A stretch of DNA of 5,231 nt, from positions 1 through 5,231 of the forward strand of contig CADBSL010000096.1 in assembly GCA_902797345.1 (NCBI GenBank), in the 5' to 3' direction. Position numbers and translations under genes: made by a program. Source of the DNA: an uncultured Eubacteriales bacterium. GTDB taxonomy: Bacteria > Bacillota > Clostridia > Peptostreptococcales > Anaerovoracaceae. Position 1 is the stretch's first letter; each line of letters begins with the position of its first letter. Shown here in pieces: positions 5,181 to 5,231 of this stretch. Below the pieces are notes generated by a model. The model worked only from the letters and a program-made list of their open reading frames with translations. It did not search any database and was not told the DNA's origin.

Positions 5181-5231
5181 AATAATGTATATAAAAGCAT
5201 AGTCCGGGCTGCAGGGGCGACAATAGCTTCC

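Noticed and set aside
5203..5221. Possible edge of another GC-rich dispersed repeat (CTGCAGGGGCGAC)
   Set aside because: It resembles repeat termini seen in Firmicutes, but too little is visible before the window ends to support a call.

Overview
The window looks like a piece of a moderately GC-rich Firmicutes-type genome. Four complete genes lie head to tail on the minus strand, with strong GGAGG-type ribosome binding sites, TTG and GTG starts, and a DUF4080-type radical SAM protein typical of anaerobic clostridia and relatives. Two kinds of small repeats sit between the genes: a 7-nt-periodic AGCTTCC-like tract and a GC-rich palindromic element of the CCCCTCTCC...GGGGCGAGG type. From memory, both kinds are common in Negativicutes and Clostridia. 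An Acidaminococcus-like Negativicute is a reasonable guess, but this is inference only.

Layout, read in the direction of transcription (right to left). 5180-3498: B12-binding/radical SAM protein (DUF4080 type). 3495-2308: TPR-repeat protein, 2 nt downstream of the radical SAM stop, with a TTG start. 2281-2236: palindromic repeat in the short gap. 2232-1453: crotonase (enoyl-CoA hydratase/isomerase) family protein, whose ribosome binding site falls inside that repeat. 1457-1362: spacer with heptamer repeats. 1341-757: flavodoxin-fold NAD(P)H-dependent oxidoreductase (azoreductase-like). 748-694: strong hairpin terminator closing the cluster. The radical SAM and TPR genes are tightly coupled; the two downstream enzymes probably share the transcript but are separated by repeats.

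Left of the terminator the character changes. A roughly 470-bp AT-rich intergenic region (288-756) leads to a GTG-started, uncharacterised gene that runs off the left edge. This region has a good sigma-70-like promoter (TAGACA-17-TACAAT) pointing at that gene, a possible 33-codon small ORF, and the most unusual structure in the window: four copies of an inverted repeat TTNAGCAA-N22-TTGCTNAA (311-348, 384-421, 468-505, 531-568). In all four the half-sites are exactly 30 bp apart, while the 22-nt interiors differ. Longer hairpins overlap these dyads. This resembles either an operator array or a structured leader RNA controlling the left-edge gene.
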